Positions 51,358-59,935 of a DNA stretch of 64,000 bases are shown here, piece after piece. Numbering within the stretch: the first letter of the stretch is position 1; every line of letters starts with the position of its first letter. The stretch covers positions 2,728,001 through 2,792,000 of the forward strand of contig OZ245999.1 in assembly GCA_965230265.1 (NCBI GenBank). Reading direction: 5' to 3'. This stretch comes from JAJFKX01 sp965230265. Lineage in GTDB: Bacteria > Pseudomonadota > Gammaproteobacteria > Xanthomonadales > Wenzhouxiangellaceae. The notes under the pieces were generated by a model. The model saw only the letters and a list, made by a program, of their open reading frames with translations. It was not told the origin of the DNA and did no database searches. A program made the translations under genes and the position numbers.

Positions 51358-52461
51358 ATGCAACACGAACTGACCGCTCAAGATGATCTGCAAGCCAGTG
51401 ACAGCAGCATTGAGCAATGTGCCAACTGTGGGAAACATATGCATGGTGCATACTGCGCACACTGTGGTCAGGCCACACGCCACTTCATCAAATTTTTTCC
51501 TTCTGTGGTTCGTGAAATTATTGAGGACACGCTGGATATCGATGGCCGCTTTGGCCGCACCATCTGGACCATCATGTTCCGCCCAGGCCGTGCCACCAAA
51601 GATTTCTTAAGCGGAAAACGAGTTCATTACACCCCACCTTTCAGGCTATATCTATTCACCAGTCTGCTGGCTTTTTTGTTGTTCAGTATTGAAGCAGGTC
51701 AAATCAGCAAAGGCTTTGAAGATGGTATCAACGATACCAACCCGGCTGCTGAGCAAACTGAACTCAACAATGAGGGAACCCGCCTCGATAACGGCAATAT
51801 AAACTTCAATAACCCGGTAATCATTACTGACTCTGCAGATGAGCAGACAGACGCCAATGACTCTGAAAACACCAATCCGGAAGATGATGAAGACTCTGAG
51901 GGTTTTACAATTCGTATTAATGGCGACGAAGAATGGGACCCTGTCACCAACCCTATTGCTGCCAGCTGGCTACCAGACAGCGTTAACAACTTAATCAATA
52001 ATGCTGTCGGCAATATCAAACAAAACGGCCCTCGAATCAGAGAAAACCCTGGCCTGCTCATTGACAAAGTCATCCAACTATTGCCTCAGACATTGTTTAT
52101 CCTATTGCCGATTTTTGCGTTGATTCTTAAGTTTTTCTATTTATTCTCTAAACGCTTTTACATGGAACACCTGATTTATAGCGTGCATATCCATACTTTT
52201 ACCTTGATGATTTCCATTGCCGTGATTGCGGTAGGCATGATTGAAGGCAAAGTGTCAGGAACGATGGAAATCATTTGTGATGTTATTCAGGCATTGCTGA
52301 TCTTGTGGATTCTGATTTATTTGTTTGTTGCCCAAAAAAGCGTTTATCAGCAAGGCTGGTTTTTCACCTTCGTAAAATATAACCTGGTGTATTTCACTTA
52401 CAGTATCCTGCAGGTTATTGCTATCACCGTTGTCATTGTTATCGGGGCCGCCACTTTATGA
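51358..52461 (+). CDS. DUF3667 domain membrane protein with N-terminal zinc ribbon
   Basis: 367 residues. It opens with a zinc-ribbon-like CANCGKHMHGAYCAHCGQ, then the DUF3667 block (DIDGRFGRTIWTIMFRPGRATKDFLSGKRVHYTPPFRLYLFTSLLAFLLF) with the first membrane helix. A ~150-residue highly acidic Asn/Asp/Glu-rich loop (NDTNPAAEQTE..., DSENTNPEDDEDSEG) follows, then about four membrane helices. The function of the family is unknown. It overlaps the DUF4286 gene by 4 bp (ATGA). Confidence 0.88.
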   Translation: MQHELTAQDDLQASDSSIEQCANCGKHMHGAYCAHCGQATRHFIKFFPSVVREIIEDTLDIDGRFGRTIWTIMFRPGRATKDFLSGKRVHYTPPFRLYLFTSLLAFLLFSIEAGQISKGFEDGINDTNPAAEQTELNNEGTRLDNGNINFNNPVIITDSADEQTDANDSENTNPEDDEDSEGFTIRINGDEEWDPVTNPIAASWLPDSVNNLINNAVGNIKQNGPRIRENPGLLIDKVIQLLPQTLFILLPIFALILKFFYLFSKRFYMEHLIYSVHIHTFTLMISIAVIAVGMIEGKVSGTMEIICDVIQALLILWILIYLFVAQKSVYQQGWFFTFVKYNLVYFTYSILQVIAITVVIVIGAATL

Positions 52462-52766
52462 GTCAGCACATCGTCTATGAAGTTAACCTAAGTGTCGATG
52501 CTGAATTGGCACAACGCTATGAACAATGGCTGCAACAGCATATTGAACAAATGCTCGCCTTACCCGGGTTTATCAGCGCCACCAGCTACCGCATGATTGA
52601 ACCTATTGATACGGATAAAGTTGGCTGGACCGTACAATACGTGCTGGCCAGCAAGGCATCATTGGATCAATACCTGCAACAACATGCACCGAAAATGCGG
52701 GCAGACGGCGTTAAGCATTTTGGCGATCGCTTTACTGCGACAAGACGAATTTACCAAGCGGCTTAA
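52458..52766 (+). CDS. DUF4286 family protein
   Basis: 102 residues. IVYEVNLSVDAELAQRYEQWLQQHIEQMLALPGFISA and VQYVLASKASLDQYLQQHAPKMRADGVKHFGDRF follow the small ferredoxin-like DUF4286 pattern. Function unknown. It is translationally coupled to the DUF3667 gene and is followed 30 bp later by the PLP enzyme. Confidence 0.85.
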   Translation: MSQHIVYEVNLSVDAELAQRYEQWLQQHIEQMLALPGFISATSYRMIEPIDTDKVGWTVQYVLASKASLDQYLQQHAPKMRADGVKHFGDRFTATRRIYQAA

Positions 52767-52796
52767 TGAGCCTGCTCTAGACATTAAGAAGACACT

Positions 52797-53753
52797 ATGC
52801 CTGACGCATTAACTGAATTACGCCATGCGGCTGAGATTATCTACCAAACCATGCCGGCCACACCACAGTACTGCTGGCCGCTGTTGTGCGAACACCTTGG
52901 TACAGAAGTTTGGTTGAAACACGAAAACCATACTCCCGTTGGCGCATTCAAAATACGTGGTGGCATTTATCATTTCCATCAACTAAAAGGTAACCAACAG
53001 CTAAGCAAAGGCGTGATTAGCGCCACACGCGGCAACCATGGTCAGTCAGTCGCCTTTGCTGCCAGCAACATGGGTATTGAATCCACCATCGTGGTACCAC
53101 GGGGCAATAGCCTTGAAAAAAATGCTGCTATGCAAGCATTGGGGGCGAATTTAATTGAGCATGGTGATGATTTTCAGGCGGCGTTGGAACAGGCAGAAAA
53201 ACTATCTGATGAGCATGATCTATTAATGATCCGCTCATTTCACCCTGATTTGGTGACCGGCGTAGGTACCTACAGCCTGGAATTGTATGAAGCCGTAAAA
53301 AACCTGGATGTGTGTTACGTGCCCGTTGGTTTGGGTTCAGGCATTTGCGGCATGATCAAAGCACGAGATGCACTTGGCCTGAATACAAAAATTATCGGTG
53401 TCGTCAGCAGCCATGCACCTGCCTATGCCCGATCTTTCCAGCAACGCCGAGTGATATCAGCACCCGCATTAACGGACCTGGCCGATGGAGTGGCCTGCCG
53501 TACCCCCGTTCCGGAAGCATTGGAAATGATCTATCAGGGCGTTGACCATATCGTACAGGTCTGCGATGACGAGGTGCGCGCCGCTATGCAAACCTTATTT
53601 ACCACCACCCATAACATCGCTGAAGGCGCGGGTGCTGTGGCATATGCTGCCGCCTATCAGGAACGCGAATTAATAAAAAGCCAAAAAGTAGCGGTGGTGC
53701 TAACTGGCGGCAATGTGGACAAAGCAATATTTGCCCAGGCATTAAACTCGTAA
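52797..53753 (+). CDS. Threonine/serine dehydratase-like PLP enzyme
   Basis: 318 residues, the size of catabolic threonine dehydratases without a regulatory domain. The PLP lysine is in HTPVGAFKIRGGIYHF, with ATRGNHGQSVAFAASNMG (cofactor Asn loop), PVGLGSGICGMIKARDALG (phosphate cup) and VVLTGGNVDKAIF at the end. The reaction is deamination of a beta-hydroxy amino acid; threonine, serine or 3-hydroxyaspartate cannot be told apart here. It is co-directional with the two DUF genes upstream and the coiled-coil gene 35 bp downstream. Confidence 0.88.
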   Translation: MPDALTELRHAAEIIYQTMPATPQYCWPLLCEHLGTEVWLKHENHTPVGAFKIRGGIYHFHQLKGNQQLSKGVISATRGNHGQSVAFAASNMGIESTIVVPRGNSLEKNAAMQALGANLIEHGDDFQAALEQAEKLSDEHDLLMIRSFHPDLVTGVGTYSLELYEAVKNLDVCYVPVGLGSGICGMIKARDALGLNTKIIGVVSSHAPAYARSFQQRRVISAPALTDLADGVACRTPVPEALEMIYQGVDHIVQVCDDEVRAAMQTLFTTTHNIAEGAGAVAYAAAYQERELIKSQKVAVVLTGGNVDKAIFAQALNS

Positions 53754-53788
53754 TATTGTGACCTAACGTGATGACAGGGGAAGAGACT

Positions 53789-54226
53789 ATGAAACATCGC
53801 CAGCCACGCTATAAACAGCAAAAAGGACAGGTTGATTATTTATTACTATTGCTGGTCATTGTTGTCGGCGTCACTGCTGGCAACCTGCTTTCCAACTGGA
53901 TCACCGCACGCATTGCAGCTTATCAATTGGAACAGTCGGTTACCGAGCTCACTGAACAACTGGCAAATCAACAGGTCGCAAACATCCAACGCCAGCAACA
54001 GCAAAATGAACAATCACGTCAACAACAGGAACAGCGCCGCCAGCAAATCCGCAACCAACGTGCCAATAGCCGCACCGGTTTGTTTTTAGCCAAAAACTGT
54101 GACGAATGGAAAACCACCAATCAACGATATGACAATTTCACTTCACAGCAAGAAATGCGAAAAGCCTGTAATCGGTATGAACAGTTTCTGGAAACCGGGA
54201 TTACACCAGTTGAAGCGTTTAACTGA
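53789..54226 (+). CDS. Membrane-anchored Gln-rich coiled-coil protein, unknown function
   Basis: 145 residues from ATG 53789, which has a strong AGGGGAAGAG site; the longer frames starting at 53768 or 53771 run through that site. One N-terminal membrane helix (VDYLLLLLVIVVGVTAGNLLSNWI) is followed by a ~60-residue coiled coil very rich in Gln and Arg (QRQQQQNEQSRQQQEQRRQQ). A short C-terminal domain with two cysteines follows (KNCDEWKTTNQRYDNF, RKACNRYEQFLETG). I do not recognise the family. A good terminator follows directly. Confidence 0.75.
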   Translation: MKHRQPRYKQQKGQVDYLLLLLVIVVGVTAGNLLSNWITARIAAYQLEQSVTELTEQLANQQVANIQRQQQQNEQSRQQQEQRRQQIRNQRANSRTGLFLAKNCDEWKTTNQRYDNFTSQQEMRKACNRYEQFLETGITPVEAFN

Positions 54227-54234
54227 TTATGGGT

Positions 54235-54261
54235 TGATCAGGTTTCTCCTGATCATTTATT
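54235..54261 (+). terminator. Rho-independent terminator
   Basis: Perfect 8-bp stem TGATCAGG and CCTGATCA, 5-nt loop, then TTTATT. It ends the plus-strand operon running from the epimerase or the threonine dehydratase through the coiled-coil gene. It overlaps the 3' end of the convergent acetyltransferase gene by a few bases. Confidence 0.75.
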
Positions 54262-54703
54262 CCAACGATTTAATAAAATGCACTGCCCGTTCCACCTCCT
54301 GAAAACCTAGTGCCTGATGCGCAGCCTGGCTGCCAGTATTTTCCAGTTCTGTGTCGCTGGCCAGTTCCTTATAACCTTGCTCAATAGCCCATTGTTCGAC
54401 CCGCTGAATAAGCGCCTTACCAACCCCCTGTCCACGCCATTCAGGCTCAACATACCAACCTTCCACATAAGGCACAGCAGGTTGCAAACTACCCTCAGCA
54501 TAATTGCGGATTTTAATTTCAATAAACCCAAGCACTTGCCCATTATCGGTTTGCGCAACCATCACCTGATCAACCCATTGCCGATCGCCTTGCAAATATC
54601 GCTCAATTTCCCTGTGATGCTCTTCATGCGAATCTGGCCACAAGCTGTTACGCATTAGAAACCAGGCTTGCTGATCGGCGTAACTTGCTGCTCGAATTAC
54701 CAT
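54257..54703 (-). CDS. GNAT acetyltransferase resembling aminoglycoside 6'-N-acetyltransferase, AAC(6')-I type
   Basis: 148 residues. The order LMRNSLWPDSHEEHHREIERYL, VAQTDNGQVLGFIEIKIRNYAEG, VPYVEGWYVEPEWRGQGVGKALI (acetyl-CoA pyrophosphate loop) and ASDTELENTGSQAAHQALGFQEVERAVHFIK is that of the AAC(6')-I enzymes. Similar chromosomal genes occur silently in many environmental bacteria, so real aminoglycoside acetylation is not shown. The start is the ATG at 54703. It lies 11 bp downstream of another GNAT gene on the same strand. Confidence 0.8.
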   Translation of the reverse strand: MVIRAASYADQQAWFLMRNSLWPDSHEEHHREIERYLQGDRQWVDQVMVAQTDNGQVLGFIEIKIRNYAEGSLQPAVPYVEGWYVEPEWRGQGVGKALIQRVEQWAIEQGYKELASDTELENTGSQAAHQALGFQEVERAVHFIKSLE

Positions 54704-54714
54704 CAAGTATCAGC

Positions 54715-55218
54715 TTATAACCCGCCGAAAGCCTGGTGATATTTGATTTCACCCAGCTTTTTAGACAGCCCACCCGGTATTAACTCTAGCAACATAAACA
54801 CATCATCCGGCACGTCATATTCACTGCGGATATTAAAATTAACAGAAGGCTGAAAACCGAACTTTGGATAATATTCCGGATGCCCCAGAACCACGATAGC
54901 TACACAACCCAGCTGGTGACAATGATTCAGCCCCGCCCTGACCAAAGCACTACCAATACCCTGCCGCTGGTATTCAGGCAAAACCGCCATAGGTGCCAGA
55001 CCCATAATATTGAGTTCTGTGTCAGTATTGAGTGTGACCGGGCTGAACAAAATATGCCCGACAATTTGGCTTTCCTGCTCTGCAACCAGCGAAATACACG
55101 GGCTGGCCTGTTGCCTTAATGCATCAACCAGACCAGCTTCGGCAGCTGTTTCAAAGGCTTTGCAATTCAGTTGATAAACCGATGCATGATCCTGTTGCTG
55201 CTCGTGACGAATCAGCAT
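54715..55218 (-). CDS. GNAT-family N-acetyltransferase (YhbS-like)
   Basis: 167 residues. LVAEQESQIVGHILFSPVTL, MGLAPMAVLPEYQRQGIGSALVRAGL (acetyl-CoA loop Q-R-Q-G-I-G) and VVLGHPEYYPKFGFQPS define the YhbS-type branch. The substrate is not known. It is flanked on the same strand by a DUF1772 membrane protein upstream (10-bp gap) and the AAC(6')-like gene downstream, so the three probably form an operon. Confidence 0.88.
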   Translation of the reverse strand: MLIRHEQQQDHASVYQLNCKAFETAAEAGLVDALRQQASPCISLVAEQESQIVGHILFSPVTLNTDTELNIMGLAPMAVLPEYQRQGIGSALVRAGLNHCHQLGCVAIVVLGHPEYYPKFGFQPSVNFNIRSEYDVPDDVFMLLELIPGGLSKKLGEIKYHQAFGGL

Positions 55219-55227
55219 GTGCGGCCC

Positions 55228-55665
55228 TTAAAGGTAAGGTGACAATAAAAATATCAAAAACGCTGCGCCGCTGGAAAATGTCCGCCACGCATGCAGTTTG
55301 CCCCAACGTGTCAAAAGCTGGCTCGTTTGTTCTTCATCCAGTATATGGTCATCATCCAATAATTTGTTATTAATCGGCTTGATCACCAGCAGCGTAAATG
55401 GAATGACAAAAAACAATAAAACTGTACCCACCAACCACCAGATACCTGCACCCAGCACCCACTGCATAATACCGCCGACACTGCCCAGCACAGCCAATAT
55501 CACCTGAACCGGTGCGGCCTTGAAATACATACCGGGGAAAAATCGTGCCGCGTTTTGTACACCGGTATCCAGCGCAGCCGGATGCTGCACCAATGAGATG
55601 CCCAGTGCGACGCCAAAAAAAGCGCCCGAACAAAACAATGCCAATACCTGAAACATAGGGTCCAT
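55228..55665 (-). CDS. DUF1772 (anthrone-oxygenase-like) membrane protein
   Basis: 145 residues with four membrane helices: LFCSGAFFGVALGISLVQHPA at the start, the conserved FFPGMYFKAAPVQVILAVLG, then FVIPFTLLVIKPINNKLL and RWGKLHAWRTFSSGAAFLIFL at the end. This is the DUF1772 pattern, related to anthrone oxygenases. The reaction in bacteria is generally unknown. It is the first gene of a likely three-gene minus-strand operon with two acetyltransferases. Confidence 0.85.
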   Translation of the reverse strand: MDPMFQVLALFCSGAFFGVALGISLVQHPAALDTGVQNAARFFPGMYFKAAPVQVILAVLGSVGGIMQWVLGAGIWWLVGTVLLFFVIPFTLLVIKPINNKLLDDDHILDEEQTSQLLTRWGKLHAWRTFSSGAAFLIFLLSPYL

Positions 55666-56020
55666 GGTTTACCTGCTCTATTTGTTATTTATAAGCTTAC
55701 TGCCACTATAGCAATCATACCGCTGTTTGGGTCCTCAGTAATCCCAAAAGCTGATGGTTTGTAATCATTGACGATAAAATGATGGTAAATCCATACAGTC
55801 TTGAGATTGTACTGCCTCATCAAACAATCCCGTGCCATGTTTGATTTTGGAAAGGCTGAGCTAACATTAGCAGGACGTATAACACCGATACTCAAACTAG
55901 GCCTATCCCCACTGGCTATTGCCGTATTCCTTTCACGCATTTATCCACGCAATCTGCTATCTTTATAGAAAAGCTATAACAATCATATACAACAATTTGG
56001 CTAATTATTAGGGAGTCATC
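55666..56020. other. 355-bp intergenic region upstream of the cytochrome gene
   Basis: Between two divergent genes, so it must hold both promoters. A minus-strand 83-codon frame (55689-55940, ATG with GGATAA upstream) is open but its product matches nothing I recognise and it has odd composition; I do not call it a gene. No other signal is clear. Confidence 0.45.
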
Positions 56021-59000
56021 ATGGATGTTATGTATTTTGGCCACGGTTCCAGCAACCGTTACTGTTCGGGTTATTTAAGCCACTGTCCGCATAGGCTGAC
56101 TCGGTGGTCATATTCGCTAATACTGTTCTGCATTAGTTTCTCAGCCTACGCAGTTGATTTGCTTCCGGCCGATCCAAACGACTGGATTTGCCCCAGCAGC
56201 GAAATTGAACCTACTCAGCAGCAGATCGAAGATCTGTGCGGGCAGATGCCCTGGGATAAGCAACATCCCATGCCGGATTTCGGCAAACCTGTAGTGCTAC
56301 CTGCCCCTCCAGCCAGCCTCAACGACCTGGACGCCAAGAACCGGTACGATGAAGCTTTGGTAACATTTATCAATCAGCGCGATTACATCAAAATGGGCTG
56401 GAAGGCCGATAAAAACTGGCGCATGACTGGCCCATATGTCGGCAAAATCGGAGAAGGTAAATCCTTTGGTGTACACCCGGCCGTCAAAATTTATTATTCG
56501 CCAGAAGTGACAGAATGGCTGTGCAAAAACCGCGAAGGTGAGCTGCCCGACAACGCCATGATTGTTAAGGAAATGCGCTCAATTAATGACAGCCTGAACA
56601 TCCAGTTGAACGATGATGGCTGCATGGAAATCCCCGACCCTGACCTGCCTGCTGAGTCATGGGCGATTATGGTCAAACATAATGACTTTAGCCACGATGG
56701 CTGGTACTGGGCAGGTTTCTCAGACAGTGTAAAAGATGGCAAAGTTGAATTTATTGGCAACCCACCCATTACCGATCGCACAGCAGCAACCACTGCGACA
56801 TCAGCAGATTTTTTTGGTCCTCCACCCGTAAAGCGCAATGAATTATGGTATCCCACCGGGGTGTTATTCGAGCCACTGCCACAAGGTACACAAATGCCCA
56901 ATGCAGTCTTCCCTTATAACGAGTTCGGCAATTATTGCGTTAACTGTCATGCCTCAGCGCAAAGCGAATCGACTTATTCATCATTGGATAATTTGTTGAC
57001 ACCAGGCTTGGAATACAAAGGTTACAACTTGGATGGCTTGCTAAAACGCCTTGTTCCAGCTGCCGAGCTGCGAAGCATTGATAACGCATTGTTGGCAGAC
57101 AAACATGCCCGTGAAGCTGTGGCTTTAACAGCCTTATCTGCCGCCAAAAGCAGTGGTTACCAAACACCGTTTGCTGCACCGCTGTCTAACGCAGATAGCG
57201 ATTTTCTGAAATTTTACGACCAGCTTTCAGACATCACTTTTGGCGAGGCACTTGATTTGCGTCTGCCGGCAGAAACTTTTGATCATCGCTTTTCCGGCCC
57301 CGATGGTCCAGATCAGTTTTTAACTTCCGATCAGTGTATCGGCTGCCATGATGGCACTTACTCTAATTCAGCCACGCCGAATATGGTGATTGAAGCACCT
57401 GACACCAAAGAACTGGTCAACCTGTCCCCTTATGGTGAGTGGCGGGCTTCACCGATGGGGCTGGCTGGACGTGATCCGATTTTCTTCTCGCAACTGCAAA
57501 GTGAAACCAACCATCTACCGGAAATGACCCAGTGCATTCAAAACACCTGCCTGCATTGTCATGGAGTCATGGGTCAGCGGCAACAAGCCATAGATACTCA
57601 GAGCGAAGGGGGTGAAACCTGTGAAGAAATTTTTGCCATCCCACCTCCGGAAGGTGTGCCTTTTGGCAAACCGTTCGCATTGGAGCAAGTCACCCAATGG
57701 CAGGATTCGCCAGGTGTAGACTCCAAATACGGTGCATTGGCACGTGATGGAATTTCCTGTGCAGTATGCCATCACATCAGTGATGAAGACCTGGGTGATG
57801 AAGCTGGGTTTACCGGCAATTTTGTCACCGGCCCTGCCGATGAAGTTTACGGCCCATTTACTGATAACACTGTGGTCACCAAACCCATGGAACATGCTAT
57901 TGGCATAGAGCCCAGACATGGCAAACAAATTCAGGATTCCGCGCTGTGTGGCAGTTGTCACAATATATTGCTACCAATATTCAACAACGACGGTACCGCG
58001 CATAAGTTTGAACATAAAAACGAAGTCACTGGCAAAACCGAAGTTTTGGCTGCCACTTATGAGCAAACCACACATTTAGAGTGGGTGAACAGCGATTTTG
58101 CCAAACCCGGGACTTTTCAATCATGCCAGGATTGCCATATGGGTGAGAAATACACCTATACCGAAGACGGCAAGCAAAAATCGATAGCCCTAGAACAGGA
58201 AAACCTGGCGGGTAAAGTCGAGCCGTTCCGCATCGCCAATATCGAAGACAGCAGCTTTGCACCCACTACACATCGTTTGCCGGATGAAGAAATCACACTC
58301 ACTCCGCGGCCCAATTATCGACGGCATCAACTGCATGGATTGAATGTATTCCTGAATGAGTTCTTTCAACAGTTCCCGGTAATCCTGGGCGTGCGTCAAA
58401 TTGACTATATGACCGGCAGTGGTGTAACACCGCCATTGATTACCGGCCGTGAATCCATGCTGCAAATGGCCGATTACGAAACCGCCGAAGTGACTGTGCA
58501 GTCATTTAAACAAACCGCTGACAATCAGGTGTCTGCTGATGTTCTGGTGACCAATAAGGTAGGACATTATCTGCCATCAGGCGTTGGTTTCCGTCGGGTA
58601 TTTCTGGAAGTTATCGTCAAAGACAAAAATGGCGAAATGTTATGGGCCTCTGGCCGCACCAATAAGCTGGGTGCGATTCTGGATGGCACCAGCAACAACG
58701 TACTGCCCAGTGAGCAGCCGGTAAAAAACCCTGATGCGCCATTCCAGCCGCATCACCTTAAAATCACCAGTGGTAATCAGGTGCAGATTTACCAAGAGCT
58801 GATCAAAGACTCTGAAGGTGATCTGACAACCAGCTTCCTGCGTCGCATTGATCATGTCAAAGATAATCGTTTGCGGCCCAAGGGTTTTGACCCCAAAGTG
58901 TTCGAGAATAATCCTTCGCCTTATATTCAAATTGTGGGCGAATTGGATGGCCAGGCTGCCAAGGATAAATATTACTTTAATCCGGAGTTCACCGGCGCCG

Positions 59001-59296
59001 ACCAGATTGACTACGTCATGACCATGGATCCGACCACTATAGAGCGTATCGACAGGGTTGAAGTGACACTCTACAGCCAAGCCATTCCACCATTTTATCT
59101 GCAGGAGCGCTTCCGCGATGCCAACGTCAGCGTGGATGGTCACACACCTCAGAAAAAAGAAATTCAGCGTCTGTTTTATTTGACCAGTCATTTGAATACT
59201 GCGGCAACCGCCAATGATGGAGAGACCTACATCGAAAACTGGAAACTCAAAGTCGCCAACACCTGCCAGACTTTGAATGGTCCGTGTGGGCCTTAA
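56021..59296 (+). CDS. Exported hexaheme c-type cytochrome with P460-like N-terminal domain
   Basis: 1,091 residues. A signal peptide ends ...SFSAYA. Six CxxCH heme motifs are seen: CVNCH (306), CIGCH (439), CLHCH (510), CAVCH (580), CGSCH (643) and CQDCH (702). The segment before the first heme (FGVHPAVKIYYSPEVTEWL, LPDNAMIVKEM, DGWYWAGF) resembles a cytochrome P460 domain. The C-terminal ~370 residues have no hemes and look beta-rich. Probably a periplasmic redox enzyme or electron carrier; no partner oxidase or cytochrome-maturation genes are adjacent, and the substrate is unknown. AGGGAG lies 7-8 bp before the ATG. Confidence 0.85.
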   Translation: MDVMYFGHGSSNRYCSGYLSHCPHRLTRWSYSLILFCISFSAYAVDLLPADPNDWICPSSEIEPTQQQIEDLCGQMPWDKQHPMPDFGKPVVLPAPPASLNDLDAKNRYDEALVTFINQRDYIKMGWKADKNWRMTGPYVGKIGEGKSFGVHPAVKIYYSPEVTEWLCKNREGELPDNAMIVKEMRSINDSLNIQLNDDGCMEIPDPDLPAESWAIMVKHNDFSHDGWYWAGFSDSVKDGKVEFIGNPPITDRTAATTATSADFFGPPPVKRNELWYPTGVLFEPLPQGTQMPNAVFPYNEFGNYCVNCHASAQSESTYSSLDNLLTPGLEYKGYNLDGLLKRLVPAAELRSIDNALLADKHAREAVALTALSAAKSSGYQTPFAAPLSNADSDFLKFYDQLSDITFGEALDLRLPAETFDHRFSGPDGPDQFLTSDQCIGCHDGTYSNSATPNMVIEAPDTKELVNLSPYGEWRASPMGLAGRDPIFFSQLQSETNHLPEMTQCIQNTCLHCHGVMGQRQQAIDTQSEGGETCEEIFAIPPPEGVPFGKPFALEQVTQWQDSPGVDSKYGALARDGISCAVCHHISDEDLGDEAGFTGNFVTGPADEVYGPFTDNTVVTKPMEHAIGIEPRHGKQIQDSALCGSCHNILLPIFNNDGTAHKFEHKNEVTGKTEVLAATYEQTTHLEWVNSDFAKPGTFQSCQDCHMGEKYTYTEDGKQKSIALEQENLAGKVEPFRIANIEDSSFAPTTHRLPDEEITLTPRPNYRRHQLHGLNVFLNEFFQQFPVILGVRQIDYMTGSGVTPPLITGRESMLQMADYETAEVTVQSFKQTADNQVSADVLVTNKVGHYLPSGVGFRRVFLEVIVKDKNGEMLWASGRTNKLGAILDGTSNNVLPSEQPVKNPDAPFQPHHLKITSGNQVQIYQELIKDSEGDLTTSFLRRIDHVKDNRLRPKGFDPKVFENNPSPYIQIVGELDGQAAKDKYYFNPEFTGADQIDYVMTMDPTTIERIDRVEVTLYSQAIPPFYLQERFRDANVSVDGHTPQKKEIQRLFYLTSHLNTAATANDGETYIENWKLKVANTCQTLNGPCGP

Positions 59297-59333
59297 CCGG
59301 CAGGAGTAAATGGTGAGCTTTAAATGATTCAGT

Positions 59334-59373
59334 GGTGACGGCCGCGGCATACGCGGCCTGATCACCTCACTTT
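59334..59373 (+). terminator. Long hairpin after the cytochrome gene
   Basis: Inner stem GGCCGCG and CGCGGCC with a 5-nt loop, extended by outer arms GGTGA and TCACC, then only TTTG. It is a very stable structure ~40 bp after the stop, overlapping the end of the convergent ClbS-like gene. The short T run makes it a weaker terminator call. Confidence 0.5.
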
Positions 59374-59861
59374 GTCCGAATCACGCGATGGATATAGGTA
59401 CTGGCTGTATGATATTGACGGGCGGTATTGATTGATAACCAGCGGCAAAGCGGATAGTTACCAGCCCATTGGAAATGGCCAGTTGCCAATAGCTCATCAT
59501 CATTCAAATCATCGATGGTTTTTAACAGGCGATGATACTGAGTATCTAAATCCCTGACGATATTTTTATAAGCTCGCTTGCGTGATCTGGTGACAATCTC
59601 ATTGTTGAGACGGGGTGTTTGTTTCCAGCTATAACCCTTTGCAGGCAGGTCTGGTTGTCCTCCTTGTTTACCCTGATCAATCCAGTTCAGGACATTTTCT
59701 GTCCACCATAACCGAACCGCAAGCAAATCCTTAATCGACCAGTCATCTACACAGATTTGGTTAGCCAATTTAGCATCCACCCATTCGAGTTTATTTTGTA
59801 GCTTCTGATACTCTTTTTTGACCAGATTAATTAACTCCAACCGGCTTTTAGGAATTGGCAT
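59367..59861 (-). CDS. ClbS/DfsB-family four-helix protein (DUF1706)
   Basis: 164 residues. PIPKSRLELINLVKKEYQKLQNKL, IKDLLAVRLWWTENVLNWIDQG and SYKW-like GYSWKQTPRLNNEI follow the ClbS/DfsB pattern. ClbS is a colibactin self-resistance cyclopropane hydrolase in E. coli; most relatives have unknown targets, and no genotoxin genes are seen here. It lies 75 bp downstream of the DUF899 gene on the same strand and converges with the cytochrome gene. Confidence 0.85.
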   Translation of the reverse strand: MPIPKSRLELINLVKKEYQKLQNKLEWVDAKLANQICVDDWSIKDLLAVRLWWTENVLNWIDQGKQGGQPDLPAKGYSWKQTPRLNNEIVTRSRKRAYKNIVRDLDTQYHRLLKTIDDLNDDELLATGHFQWAGNYPLCRWLSINTARQYHTASTYIHRVIRTK

Positions 59862-59935
59862 GCAATTACCCCATATTAGTCTGACAAATATAGTTCGTTT
59901 TTATCAGTGATAATCATAAACACCCCGATAGCTGA

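Noticed and set aside
55689..55940. 83-codon minus-strand ORF upstream of the cytochrome gene
   Set aside because: Open frame with a possible start, but unfamiliar product and location in the promoter region of divergent genes; support too weak.
59367..59861. ClbS-like gene as evidence for a genotoxin (colibactin-like) cluster
   Set aside because: No polyketide or peptide synthetase genes nearby; the family is widespread without such clusters.
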